A program made the translations under genes and the position numbers. From the NCBI RefSeq assembly GCF_002737765.1, contig NZ_PEGG01000043.1, positions 1 to 10,113 of the forward strand: DNA of 10,113 nucleotides. The letters run 5' to 3'. The first letter of the stretch is position 1, and the number at the start of each line of letters is the position of its first letter. The stretch is from Caulobacter sp. B11 (GTDB lineage Bacteria; Pseudomonadota; Alphaproteobacteria; Caulobacterales; Caulobacteraceae). Under the pieces are notes generated by a model. That model saw nothing but the letters and a program-made list of their open reading frames with translations, was not told the DNA's origin and made no database searches. Below are positions 1 to 5,585 of the stretch, piece after piece.

Positions 1-377
1 CAGCAGCAGCACCTCGTCCGGTGCAAAGGCGGCCACCGCCTTGGCGGTCTCCGAGGTCAGCGGATGCCAGTAGCGCATGGCGATAAAGCAGCGGGTCTCC
101 AGCTCGGGAAGCCGGACGTCCAGATCGGCCTGCAGGGCCTTGGCCTGTTTCTCGGTCTCGGGCAGCAGGGGAGAACCGCCGCCCATGATCGCGTAATTGG
201 CCCGGGCTGACTTGGCGCGAGTGGTCGAGATCAGGGCCGCCAGGGCGTAGCGGATCGGCGCCGGGGCGCCGATGATCGCCTTGTCCCGGAACAGATTGAA
301 CAGAAACGGCCGAACGGCCTTGGCCCGTCGGGTCCGCCCAGATTGAACAGGACGACAGCGACCTTGCGACGGCTCAC
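1..377 (-). CDS. hemH: Ferrochelatase, N-terminal part, with an apparent 1-base frameshift; runs off the window
   Basis: Ferrochelatase inserts Fe2+ into protoporphyrin IX, the last step of haem synthesis. A GTG at 377-375 starts the reading V-S-R-R-K-V-A-V-V-L-F-N-L-G-G-P-D-G-P, the typical ferrochelatase N-terminus. At about 321-322 the frame breaks. Supplying one base after GGGCC restores P-K-A-V-R-P-F-L-F-N-L-F-R-D, then I-I-G-A-P, an M-G-G-G-S-P-L-L-P motif and F-I-A-M-R-Y-W-H-P, all typical of the family, open to base 1. About 125 residues are visible; the catalytic C-terminal half lies outside. The start overlaps the hemE stop by 4 bp (GTGA), so the two genes are probably co-transcribed and translationally coupled. 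The missing base sits next to a C/G run and the gene is normally essential, so a sequencing error is likelier than a pseudogene. Identity is confident; the intactness of the real gene is inferred. Confidence 0.9.
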
Positions 378-1402
378 TTGCCGGTCACCCGCGCCAGCAC
401 CGCCTCGACATGGGCGATCGGCGTGTCGGGCAGGATCCCGTGGCCGAGGTTGAAGATATAGGGCCCGCCGCCCCACTGTTCGAGCAGCTGGTCGACCCGG
501 CGCAACAGGCCGTCGCCGCCGGCCCGCAGCAGAAGCGGATCCAGGGCCCCCTGGATGGTCTTGGTCTTCTGGATGGTCTGGCCCAGGGCCGCCGAGGCCT
601 GGGTGTCCAGCGCCACGCCCTGCACCGGCACGGCGCGCGCATAGGCTTCGACCAGGGTCCCGGCTCCCCGCGGAAAGCCGATCAGCGGGACCGTGACGCC
701 GCGCGCCCGCAGGCCTTGAGCGATGGCGATATGGGGTTCGATGACCAGCCGTTGGAACAGGGGCTCTGAAAGCCCTTCGGCCCAGCTCTCGAACAGTTTC
801 AGGGCCTGGGCGCCGGATCGGGCCTGCATGGCCAGATAGTCGACGGTGGCCTCGACCAGAACAGCGATCAGCTGATCCAGAACCTCGGGGTGCTCATAGG
901 CGAAGGTCCGCGCGCCCGAACGGTCGCTGGAGCCGCCTTCGATCATATAGGTCGCCACGGTCCAGGGCGCGCCGGCGAAGCCGATCAGGGCCCGGTCAGG
1001 CTCCAGGGCGGCCCGGACCCGGCTGAGGGTCTCGCCCACGGCGCCGAGGGCCTCGCCGGCTTGCTGCGTCAGCGCCGCCATCGACTCGATCGACGGCAGG
1101 GCGCCCAGCTTGGGCCCCTCGCCGGCCTCGAACCAAACCTTTTGGCCGAGGGCTTGCGGGATCAGCAGGATGTCGGCGAAGACGATGGCCGCGTCGTAGG
1201 GAAAGCGCCGCATCGGCTGCAGAGTGACCTCGGCGGCCTTTTCGGGGTTGAGGCAGAAATCGATGAAGCTCGGCTCGGTGGCCCGCACCGCCCGATACTC
1301 CGGGAGATAGCGGCCCGCCTGGCGCATGAACCAAATCGGCGGGCGTTCGGCGGTTTCGCCGGCCAGGACGGAAAGCAGCTTGGGGATCGGGAGCGTCGTC
1401 AT
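374..1402 (-). CDS. hemE: Uroporphyrinogen decarboxylase
   Basis: A cytoplasmic enzyme that removes four carboxyl groups from uroporphyrinogen III to give coproporphyrinogen III in haem synthesis. The 342-residue product is the usual family length. Visible motifs are P-P-I-W-F-M-R-Q-A-G-R-Y at residues 21-32 (first family signature), the catalytic-type Asp77 in V-F-A-D-I-L, G-F-A-G-A-P-W-T at 141-148 (second signature) leading to Tyr152, and His321 in F-N-L-G-H-G-I. These match the Asp/Tyr/His set known from the human enzyme. The ATG at 1402-1400 has only a weak AAGG ribosome-binding site, but nothing upstream extends the family N-terminus. hemH follows with a 4-bp overlap. The gene points away from the putative origin, as hemE does in Caulobacter crescentus, and a CtrA-type site lies about 70 bp upstream. 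Confidence 0.97.
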   Translation of the reverse strand: MTTLPIPKLLSVLAGETAERPPIWFMRQAGRYLPEYRAVRATEPSFIDFCLNPEKAAEVTLQPMRRFPYDAAIVFADILLIPQALGQKVWFEAGEGPKLGALPSIESMAALTQQAGEALGAVGETLSRVRAALEPDRALIGFAGAPWTVATYMIEGGSSDRSGARTFAYEHPEVLDQLIAVLVEATVDYLAMQARSGAQALKLFESWAEGLSEPLFQRLVIEPHIAIAQGLRARGVTVPLIGFPRGAGTLVEAYARAVPVQGVALDTQASAALGQTIQKTKTIQGALDPLLLRAGGDGLLRRVDQLLEQWGGGPYIFNLGHGILPDTPIAHVEAVLARVTGK

Positions 1403-1470
1403 ACCGGCCTTAAATCCCGTCAGGCCCTTGGGCTCAAGCCCGGATCGATACGGAAGCCTTCTTCCTTATC

Positions 1471-1485
1471 TTAATTAGATTTTAA
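1471..1485. promoter_or_regulatory. CtrA binding site (TTAA-N7-TTAA) on the hemE side
   Basis: The sequence TTAATTAGATTTTAA matches the full CtrA consensus TTAA-N7-TTAA. It lies in the most AT-rich patch of the gap, about 70 bp upstream of the hemE start codon. In C. crescentus a CtrA site overlaps the hemE promoter within the origin, so a dual role in repressing initiation and tuning hemE transcription is plausible. Confidence 0.8.
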
Positions 1486-1613
1486 TGAAGATGGTAGGAG
1501 ATGGAGGGCAGGTGCAGCAAATCGGGGACAACCCTGTCGCGCCGCACGCATCCCACACAGGATTGACCGTCTGTCCCCGGACCGCTCACAGGGTATCAGA
1601 CCCCTGTTAAGTC

Positions 1614-1622
1614 TGGGGATAG
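1614..1622 (-). promoter_or_regulatory. Weak DnaA-like box
   Basis: Read on the minus strand this is CTATCCCCA, 7/9 to TTATCCACA. It lies within the first copy of the repeated decamer GTCTGGGGAT (1611-1620; second copy 1745-1754). Caulobacter origins are known to use weak, off-consensus DnaA boxes, but this assignment is tentative. Confidence 0.4.
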
Positions 1623-1643
1623 CCCGACAGCACGGCGAATTTC

Positions 1644-1658
1644 TTAATAAATCTTAAC
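1644..1658 (+). promoter_or_regulatory. CtrA-like site with a 6-base spacer
   Basis: TTAA-taaatc-TTAAC has both half-sites and the preferred trailing C, but a 6-base rather than 7-base spacer. It sits in the second AT-rich patch (about 1637-1657). The spacer contains an A-run, and this sequence drops single bases from short runs elsewhere, so the true spacer may be seven. Confidence 0.6.
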
Positions 1659-1702
1659 GGCCCCCGGTGCGAAACGCGGGCCGACGCGCCGATCCCACAG
1701 CC

Positions 1703-1725
1703 CGGTGAACGAGTCAGATTCACCG
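1703..1725. repeat. Inverted repeat enclosing two GANTC methylation sites
   Basis: CGGTGAA-N9-TTCACCG is a perfect 7-bp-arm inverted repeat. Across its spacer and right arm lie GAGTC (1711-1715) and GATTC (1717-1721), two GANTC sites one base apart. GANTC is the target of the cell-cycle methyltransferase CcrM in Caulobacter and relatives. Which protein, if any, reads the repeat is unknown. Confidence 0.7.
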
Positions 1726-1747
1726 CCGGCCGTTCACTATCTCAGTC

Positions 1748-1756
1748 TGGGGATTG
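1748..1756 (-). promoter_or_regulatory. Weak DnaA-like box
   Basis: Read on the minus strand this is CAATCCCCA, 6/9 to TTATCCACA. It lies within the second GTCTGGGGAT copy (1745-1754), in the same orientation as the first. It is supported mainly by that repetition. Confidence 0.3.
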
Positions 1757-1851
1757 TCCGGCGTCAACGCGACCGTTTAACACAGGGGTCGAGGGTGGGT
1801 CCTGATGGGCCCGGATTGATGCCCGCTCGTCCCCAGAGGCTGCGCCAGTGG

Positions 1852-1867
1852 TTAAGCAATCATTAAC
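1852..1867 (+). promoter_or_regulatory. CtrA binding site (TTAA-N7-TTAAC) beside the DnaA box
   Basis: TTAA-gcaatca-TTAAC is a complete CtrA consensus including the trailing C. It ends three bases before the best DnaA box in the gap, close enough for bound CtrA and DnaA to interfere with each other. Confidence 0.83.
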
Positions 1868-1870
1868 GGA

Positions 1871-1879
1871 TAATCCACA
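1871..1879 (+). promoter_or_regulatory. DnaA box, 8/9 match
   Basis: TAATCCACA differs at one position from the classical TTATCCACA. It is the best DnaA box in the intergenic region and directly follows the CtrA site at 1852-1867. Confidence 0.72.
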
Positions 1880-1927
1880 GGACAACGGCGGTTCGGACAA
1901 CGACCGCCCTGCCCGCGGTTCGCAACC

Positions 1928-2748
1928 TACTTCCACATCCATCTGGTTTCCGACTCGACCGGCGAACCCTTAACGCCATGGCAAGGGCGGTCTGCGCCCG
2001 ATTCACCGACATTCTGCCGATTGAGCACATCTATGCGCTGGTCCGTTCGACCCGGCAGCTGGACCGGGCCCTGGACGAGATCGCCGGCGCGCCGGGCGTG
2101 GTGATGCACACCATTGTCGACGCCGGACTGCGGGCCGCGCTCGAAGAGGGTTGTCGGCGGCTCGAAATGCCCTGTATCGCCGCGCTCGACCCGGTGGTCA
2201 GCGCCATGTCGCGCTATCTCGGCGCCCGGATCTCGACCCGGGTCGGGGCTCAGCACACCCTGAACAACGACTATTTCGACCGCATCGACGCACTGGACTA
2301 CGCCATCGCCCATGACGACGGCCAGGGCGGCCAGGATCTGTCGGTGGCCGATGTGATCCTGGTGGGGGTGTCGCGCACCTCCAAGACCCCGACCTGCATC
2401 TATCTGGCCCATCGCGGGGTGCGGGCCGCCAATGTGCCGCTGGTTCCGGGCCGGCCGCCGCCCACCCAGCTGTTCGAGCTGAAGAACACCCTGGTCGTCG
2501 GCCTGATGACCTCGCCGGACCGGCTGATCCAGATCCGCCGCAACCGCCTGCTGTCGCTGAAAGAGAACCGCGAGAGCGACTATATCGACAGTGACGCCGT
2601 GCGGGCCGAGATCATCGCCGCCCGCCGCCTGTTCGAGAAGATGGGTTGGCCGATCATCGACGTGACGCGGCGCTCGGTCGAGGAGACCGCCGCGGCGATC
2701 ATCAACCTGCTGTCGGGCGGGCGCGGTCAGGTGGAGGTGCTCGGTTGA
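1928..2748 (+). CDS. Pyruvate, phosphate dikinase / PEP synthase regulatory protein (PPSR, DUF299), with an apparent N-terminal frameshift
   Basis: A bifunctional kinase/pyrophosphorylase that uses ADP and phosphate to switch PEP synthase or pyruvate phosphate dikinase off and on, controlling PEP supply. The diagnostic nucleotide-binding loop G-V-S-R-T-S-K-T-P-T lies at 2365-2394, followed by C-I-Y-L-A-H-R-G and a K-N-T-L-V-V-G-L segment. An ATG at 1978 opens a 256-residue frame, but family members begin earlier. The conserved Y-F-H-I-H-L-V-S-D-S-T-G-E is encoded at 1928-1966 in another frame, and one extra A near 1964-1966 would join it to T-L-N-A-M-A-R. In that upstream frame there is a TAA at 1871 and no ATG, GTG or TTG between it and 1928, so the true start is unresolved. 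This is the RP001 position bordering Cori. The TTG of maf overlaps its stop. Confidence 0.93.
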
Positions 2749-3338
2749 CCCCGGTCACCCTGGCCTCGAAGAGCGCGGCCCGCGGCGCCATCCTGCGCAA
2801 TGCCGGCGTCGCCTTCGAGGCGGTGGTCGCCGGCGTCGACGAGGACGCCGCCAAGGCCGGGCTTATGGCCGAGGGCGCGACGCCGCGCGACGTGGCTGAC
2901 GCCCTGGCCCAGCTGAAGGCCGTCAAGGTTTCGACCAAGCGTCCGGGTCTGGTGATCGGGGCCGACCAGACCCTGGATTTCGCCGGTCGCCTGATCGACA
3001 AGGTCGAGACCCTGGACCAGGCCCGCGACCTGCTGCGCGCCCTTCGCGGCCAGACCCACAAGCTACATTCGGCGGTGGTGGTGGCCCGGGACGGCCAGCC
3101 GATCTGGCGGGTGGTCGAGACCGCCAAACTGTCGGTGCGGCCGTTCAGCGACGCCTGGCTTGAAGGTTATCTGCAGCGCCGGGGCGAGGCGATCCTGCAC
3201 TGCGTCGGCTGCTATGAGCTGGAGGGCGAGGGCGTGCAGCTGTTCGACGCCATCGACGGCGACTATTTCACCATCCTGGGCCTGCCCCTGGTCGGGCTGC
3301 TGGATTTCCTTCGCCTGCACGGAGCCCTCGAGACATGA
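2745..3338 (+). CDS. maf: Maf-family nucleoside triphosphate pyrophosphatase
   Basis: Maf proteins hydrolyse non-canonical or modified nucleoside triphosphates to monophosphates plus pyrophosphate, cleaning the nucleotide pool; some homologues influence septation. I place the start at TTG 2745, which overlaps the PPSR stop (TTGA) and gives 197 residues, the normal family length. Starting further upstream would add a tail unlike the family. Visible are L-A-S-K-S-A-A-R at residues 6-13 (the conserved substrate-loop Ser and Arg), V-I-G-A-D-Q at 70-75 with the catalytic-type Asp74, and G-C-Y-E-L-E-G-E-G at 155-163 leading to [11 protein letters not shown] at 172-182. The usual D-T-V after G-A-D is replaced by D-Q-T, so specificity cannot be read off. 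The stop overlaps the aroE ATG by 4 bp, making it a middle gene of a translationally coupled operon. Confidence 0.92.
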   Translation: MTPVTLASKSAARGAILRNAGVAFEAVVAGVDEDAAKAGLMAEGATPRDVADALAQLKAVKVSTKRPGLVIGADQTLDFAGRLIDKVETLDQARDLLRALRGQTHKLHSAVVVARDGQPIWRVVETAKLSVRPFSDAWLEGYLQRRGEAILHCVGCYELEGEGVQLFDAIDGDYFTILGLPLVGLLDFLRLHGALET

Positions 3339-4191
3339 GCGGTTCGATTAGCGGTGCGGCCATGGTCGCCGGGGTCTGCGGCGCCCCGATCCGCCATTCG
3401 ATGAGCCCGTTGATCCACAATGCCTGGATCGCCGCCGCCGGGCTCGACGCGGTCTATGCGCCCTTCGCCCCGGCCCCGGAGCGGTTCGTCGCCTTCATCG
3501 AGGGTCTGCGCGGCGGGGCCATACGCGGCCTGAACGTCACCATCCCGTTCAAGGAACAGGCCCTGGCGGTCGCCGACAGCGCCAGCGACCTGGCCAAGAT
3601 GGCCGGCGCGGCCAATCTGCTGGTCTTCGAGGCCGACGGTTCGATCCGGGCCGACAACACCGACGGACCCGGCCTGCTGGCCGCCATCGCCATCCAGGCC
3701 CGGGCTTTGACCTGACTGCCCGGCCGGTGGTGATGCTGGGGGCCGGCGGCGCGGCGCGCGGCGCGGGGGCGGCTCTTCTGCTGGCCGGAGCGCCGCGCAT
3801 CGCCATCGTCAATCGCACCCTGGCCCGGGCCCAGGACCTGGCCGCCGACTTTGGAGCCAAGGTCAGCGCCGCGGCCGAAGGCGACCTTCCCGTCCTGCTG
3901 CGAACAGCCGGACTGGTGATCAACGCCACGTCGCTTGGCCTCGGCGGCGGGACCGGTCCGGCGGCGGACCTCGACCTAACCCCGCAAGAGGCGGTGATCG
4001 TCGACATGGTCTACAAGCCGCTGCGAACCGAGTTCCTTCAGCGCGCCGCCGCCGCTGGCCGTCGTACGGTCGACGGCCTGGAAATGCTGCTGCGCCAGGC
4101 GGTCCCGTCTTTCGAAGCCTTCTATGGCCAGGCCCCGCCCGACACGGTCGATGTGCGCGCCCTGGCCTTGCGTCATCTGGGCGAGGTCTGA
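3335..4191 (+). CDS. aroE: Shikimate dehydrogenase (NADP+), with an apparent 1-base frameshift
   Basis: Reduces 3-dehydroshikimate to shikimate in aromatic amino acid biosynthesis. The first frame (3335 to TGA at 3713-3715) carries H-S-M-S-P-L at residues 21-26 (shikimate-binding serines), N-V-T-I-P-F-K with catalytic-type Lys73, and N-T-D-G with Asp110. The second frame (from about 3703) carries the NADP loop [25 protein letters not shown] and G-L-E-M-L-L-R-Q-A. One extra C in the CCCGGG at about 3699-3704 would read Q-A-P-G-F-D-L-T and fuse them into one protein of about 285 residues, the normal length. The break falls between the two domains, but that is where the missing base happens to be; I do not read it as a natural split gene. 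The ATG overlaps the maf stop, and coaE follows after three bases. Confidence 0.93.
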
Positions 4192-4194
4192 GCG

Positions 4195-4818
4195 ATGATT
4201 ATTCTGGGACTGACCGGTTCGATCGGCATGGGCAAGTCGACCACCTCGGCGATGTTCGAGGCGGAAGGCGTGCCGGTCTATGATTCCGACGCCGCCGTGC
4301 ACGCGCTCTACGCCCCGGGCGGCGCGGCCGTGGCGCCTGTCGAGGCGGCCTTCCCCGGCGTGGTGGTCGACGGCGCGATCGACCGGGTCCGGCTCAGCGC
4401 CCGGGTCCTGGGAAATCCCGAAGCGCTCAAGGCGCTGGAAGTCATCGTCCACCCGTTGGTCGGCTCGGACCGTATCGCCTTCTTTGAAAAGGCCGCCGCG
4501 GCCGGCAAGGACATCGTCGTCCTCGACGTGCCCCTGCTCTACGAGACCGGCGGCGACAAGCGGGTCGACAAGGTGGTGGTGGTCACCGCCCCGGCCGAGG
4601 TCCAACGGGCCCGGGTCATGGCCCGTCCGGACATGGACGCCGCCAAGTTCGCGGCCATCCTGGCCCGCCAGCTGCCGGACGCCGAAAAGCGGGCCCGCGC
4701 CGATTTCGTCATCGACACCAGCCAGGGCCTGGAGCCGGCTCGTCAACAGGTTCGGGCGATCCTGCAGGCCCTGCGACATCCTGAGCGTCTTGATGACGGC
4801 GCCGAAGCGGCCCATTGA
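4195..4818 (+). CDS. coaE: Dephospho-CoA kinase
   Basis: A cytoplasmic P-loop kinase that phosphorylates the 3'-hydroxyl of dephospho-CoA to complete coenzyme A. The 207-residue product has the Walker A loop G-S-I-G-M-G-K-S-T at residues 8-16, the substrate-side V-Y-D-S-D motif, an I-V-H-P-L helix and the V-P-L-L-Y-E-T segment typical of the family, then the lid-like region with Q-R-A-R and a closing R-A-D-F-V-I-D-T strand. Length and motif order are normal. ATG 4195 lies three bases after the aroE stop, and dnaQ begins six bases after the coaE stop, so it is an internal cistron of the operon. No separate promoter is apparent. Confidence 0.96.
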   Translation: MIILGLTGSIGMGKSTTSAMFEAEGVPVYDSDAAVHALYAPGGAAVAPVEAAFPGVVVDGAIDRVRLSARVLGNPEALKALEVIVHPLVGSDRIAFFEKAAAAGKDIVVLDVPLLYETGGDKRVDKVVVVTAPAEVQRARVMARPDMDAAKFAAILARQLPDAEKRARADFVIDTSQGLEPARQQVRAILQALRHPERLDDGAEAAH

Positions 4819-4824
4819 ATCGCC

Positions 4825-5547
4825 ATGGCCCGGGAAATCATCCTCGACACCGAAACCACCGGCTTTGATCCGAAGACGGGCGACCGTCTGGTTGAAATCG
4901 GCTGTATCGAGGTGGTCGACTTCATGCCGACCGGCCGCTCGTTCCACGAATATTGCGACCCCCTGCGCGACATGCCGGCCGAGGCCGAGAAGGTGCATGG
5001 CCTGTCCAGCGCCTTCCTGACCGGCAAGCCGAAATTCGACGCCATCGCCGACCGCTTTCTGGAGTTCGTCGGCGATGCGCCGGTGATCGCCCACAACGCC
5101 GCCTTCGACCGCAGCTTCGTCAATTTCGAGCTGGAGAAATGCGGCCGCGCCCTGCTGCCCGAAAGCCGCTGGATCGACACCCTGGCCATGGCCAAGAAGC
5201 GCTTTCCGGGCATGTACAACTCGCTCGACGCCCTGTGCAAACGCTTCAAGATCAGCCTCGACAGCCGCGACAAGCACGGCGCCCTGATCGACGCCCACCT
5301 GCTGGCCGAGGTCTATCTCGAGCTGCAGGGCGGCAAGGAACGGGTGCTGGAACTGACCGCGGTGGTGTCGATCAACACCGTCGCCATCGCCCAGGCCGGA
5401 TCCTACGGTCTGCGCACCCGGCCCCTGGCCCCGCGCTCGACCGAGGCCGAGCGCCTGGCCCATGCCGAGTTCGTCCGCAAGAATCTCAAGGACAAGGCCG
5501 TTTGGCTGAGCTTTGGTCTGGAAGAGCTCCCCAGCGCCCTGTCCTGA
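4825..5547 (+). CDS. dnaQ: DNA polymerase III epsilon subunit, 3'-5' proofreading exonuclease
   Basis: The proofreading subunit of the replicative polymerase core. The 240-residue protein shows the DEDDh exonuclease set: D-T-E at residues 8-10 (Exo I), H-N-A-A-F-D-R-S-F at 90-98 with Asp95 (Exo II), and H-G-A-L-I-D-A-H at 151-158 with His151 and Asp156 (Exo III). Spacing matches the E. coli enzyme. After the core, where E. coli has the clamp-binding Q-T-S-M-A-F, this protein reads K-E-R-V-L-E-L following G-G, so the canonical glutamine is absent. The tail to 240 should carry the alpha-subunit contact. It is the last gene of the rightward run that starts beside the origin, and it ends 38 bp before the convergent LysR gene. 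I see no clear terminator in that gap. Confidence 0.96.
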   Translation: MAREIILDTETTGFDPKTGDRLVEIGCIEVVDFMPTGRSFHEYCDPLRDMPAEAEKVHGLSSAFLTGKPKFDAIADRFLEFVGDAPVIAHNAAFDRSFVNFELEKCGRALLPESRWIDTLAMAKKRFPGMYNSLDALCKRFKISLDSRDKHGALIDAHLLAEVYLELQGGKERVLELTAVVSINTVAIAQAGSYGLRTRPLAPRSTEAERLAHAEFVRKNLKDKAVWLSFGLEELPSALS

Positions 5548-5585
5548 AGGCCGACACGCGGTCTCGTTCGACGGACTGGCCGCGC

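Larger units (their letters stand above)
1599..1790. repeat. Dispersed inverted repeat carrying CtrA half-sites in the origin
   Basis: The left arm GACCCCTGTTAA (1599-1610) is matched in inverted orientation by TTAACACAGGGGTC (1777-1790), with two extra bases in the right arm. Each arm carries a TTAA/TTAAC half-site of CtrA type. The arms flank the 6-spacer CtrA-like site, the GANTC repeat and both GTCTGGGGAT copies. Confidence 0.55.
1403..1927. other. oriC: Putative chromosomal replication origin (Cori-type oriC)
   Basis: This stretch of about 525 bp has no convincing gene and separates divergent hemE from PPSR, the location of Cori in Caulobacter crescentus. It contains two exact TTAA-N7-TTAA sites (1471-1485, 1852-1866), one TTAA-N6-TTAAC site (1644-1658), isolated TTAA half-sites (1410, 1607, 1777), one 8/9 DnaA box (1871-1879), two weaker DnaA-like boxes, two strongly AT-rich patches (about 1466-1490 and 1637-1657, each over 80% A+T in a GC-rich genome) and a pair of GANTC sites inside an inverted repeat (1703-1725). 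In Caulobacter, phosphorylated CtrA bound to such sites blocks initiation while DnaA promotes it. The promoters of hemE and PPSR must also lie here, but I could not assign confident -35/-10 boxes. That this is an origin is an inference from synteny plus motif content. Confidence 0.88.

Noticed and set aside
1424..1441. The GGGCT-ca-AGCCC hairpin upstream of hemE as a regulatory stem or terminator
   Set aside because: A 5-bp stem with a 2-base loop is too small to be convincing and has no T-run; common by chance in GC-rich DNA.
1742..1942. A 66-codon minus-strand frame inside the origin
   Set aside because: It covers CtrA and DnaA sites, has no recognisable domain and no convincing ribosome-binding site. 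Chance frame.
3335..4191. aroE as two separate natural genes, or a programmed frameshift
   Set aside because: No slippery heptamer or downstream structure is evident, and hemH and PPSR show the same kind of single-base loss. Sequencing error explains all three.
3976..5463. A long open frame on the minus strand (495 codons) opposite aroE, coaE and dnaQ
   Set aside because: The three plus-strand genes have full family motifs. The antisense product is a low-complexity G/Q/R/D/H-rich string, as expected opposite GC-rich codons.
5548..5585. A terminator between convergent dnaQ and the LysR gene
   Set aside because: Only scattered GGCC complements are present, with no compact stem and no T-run.
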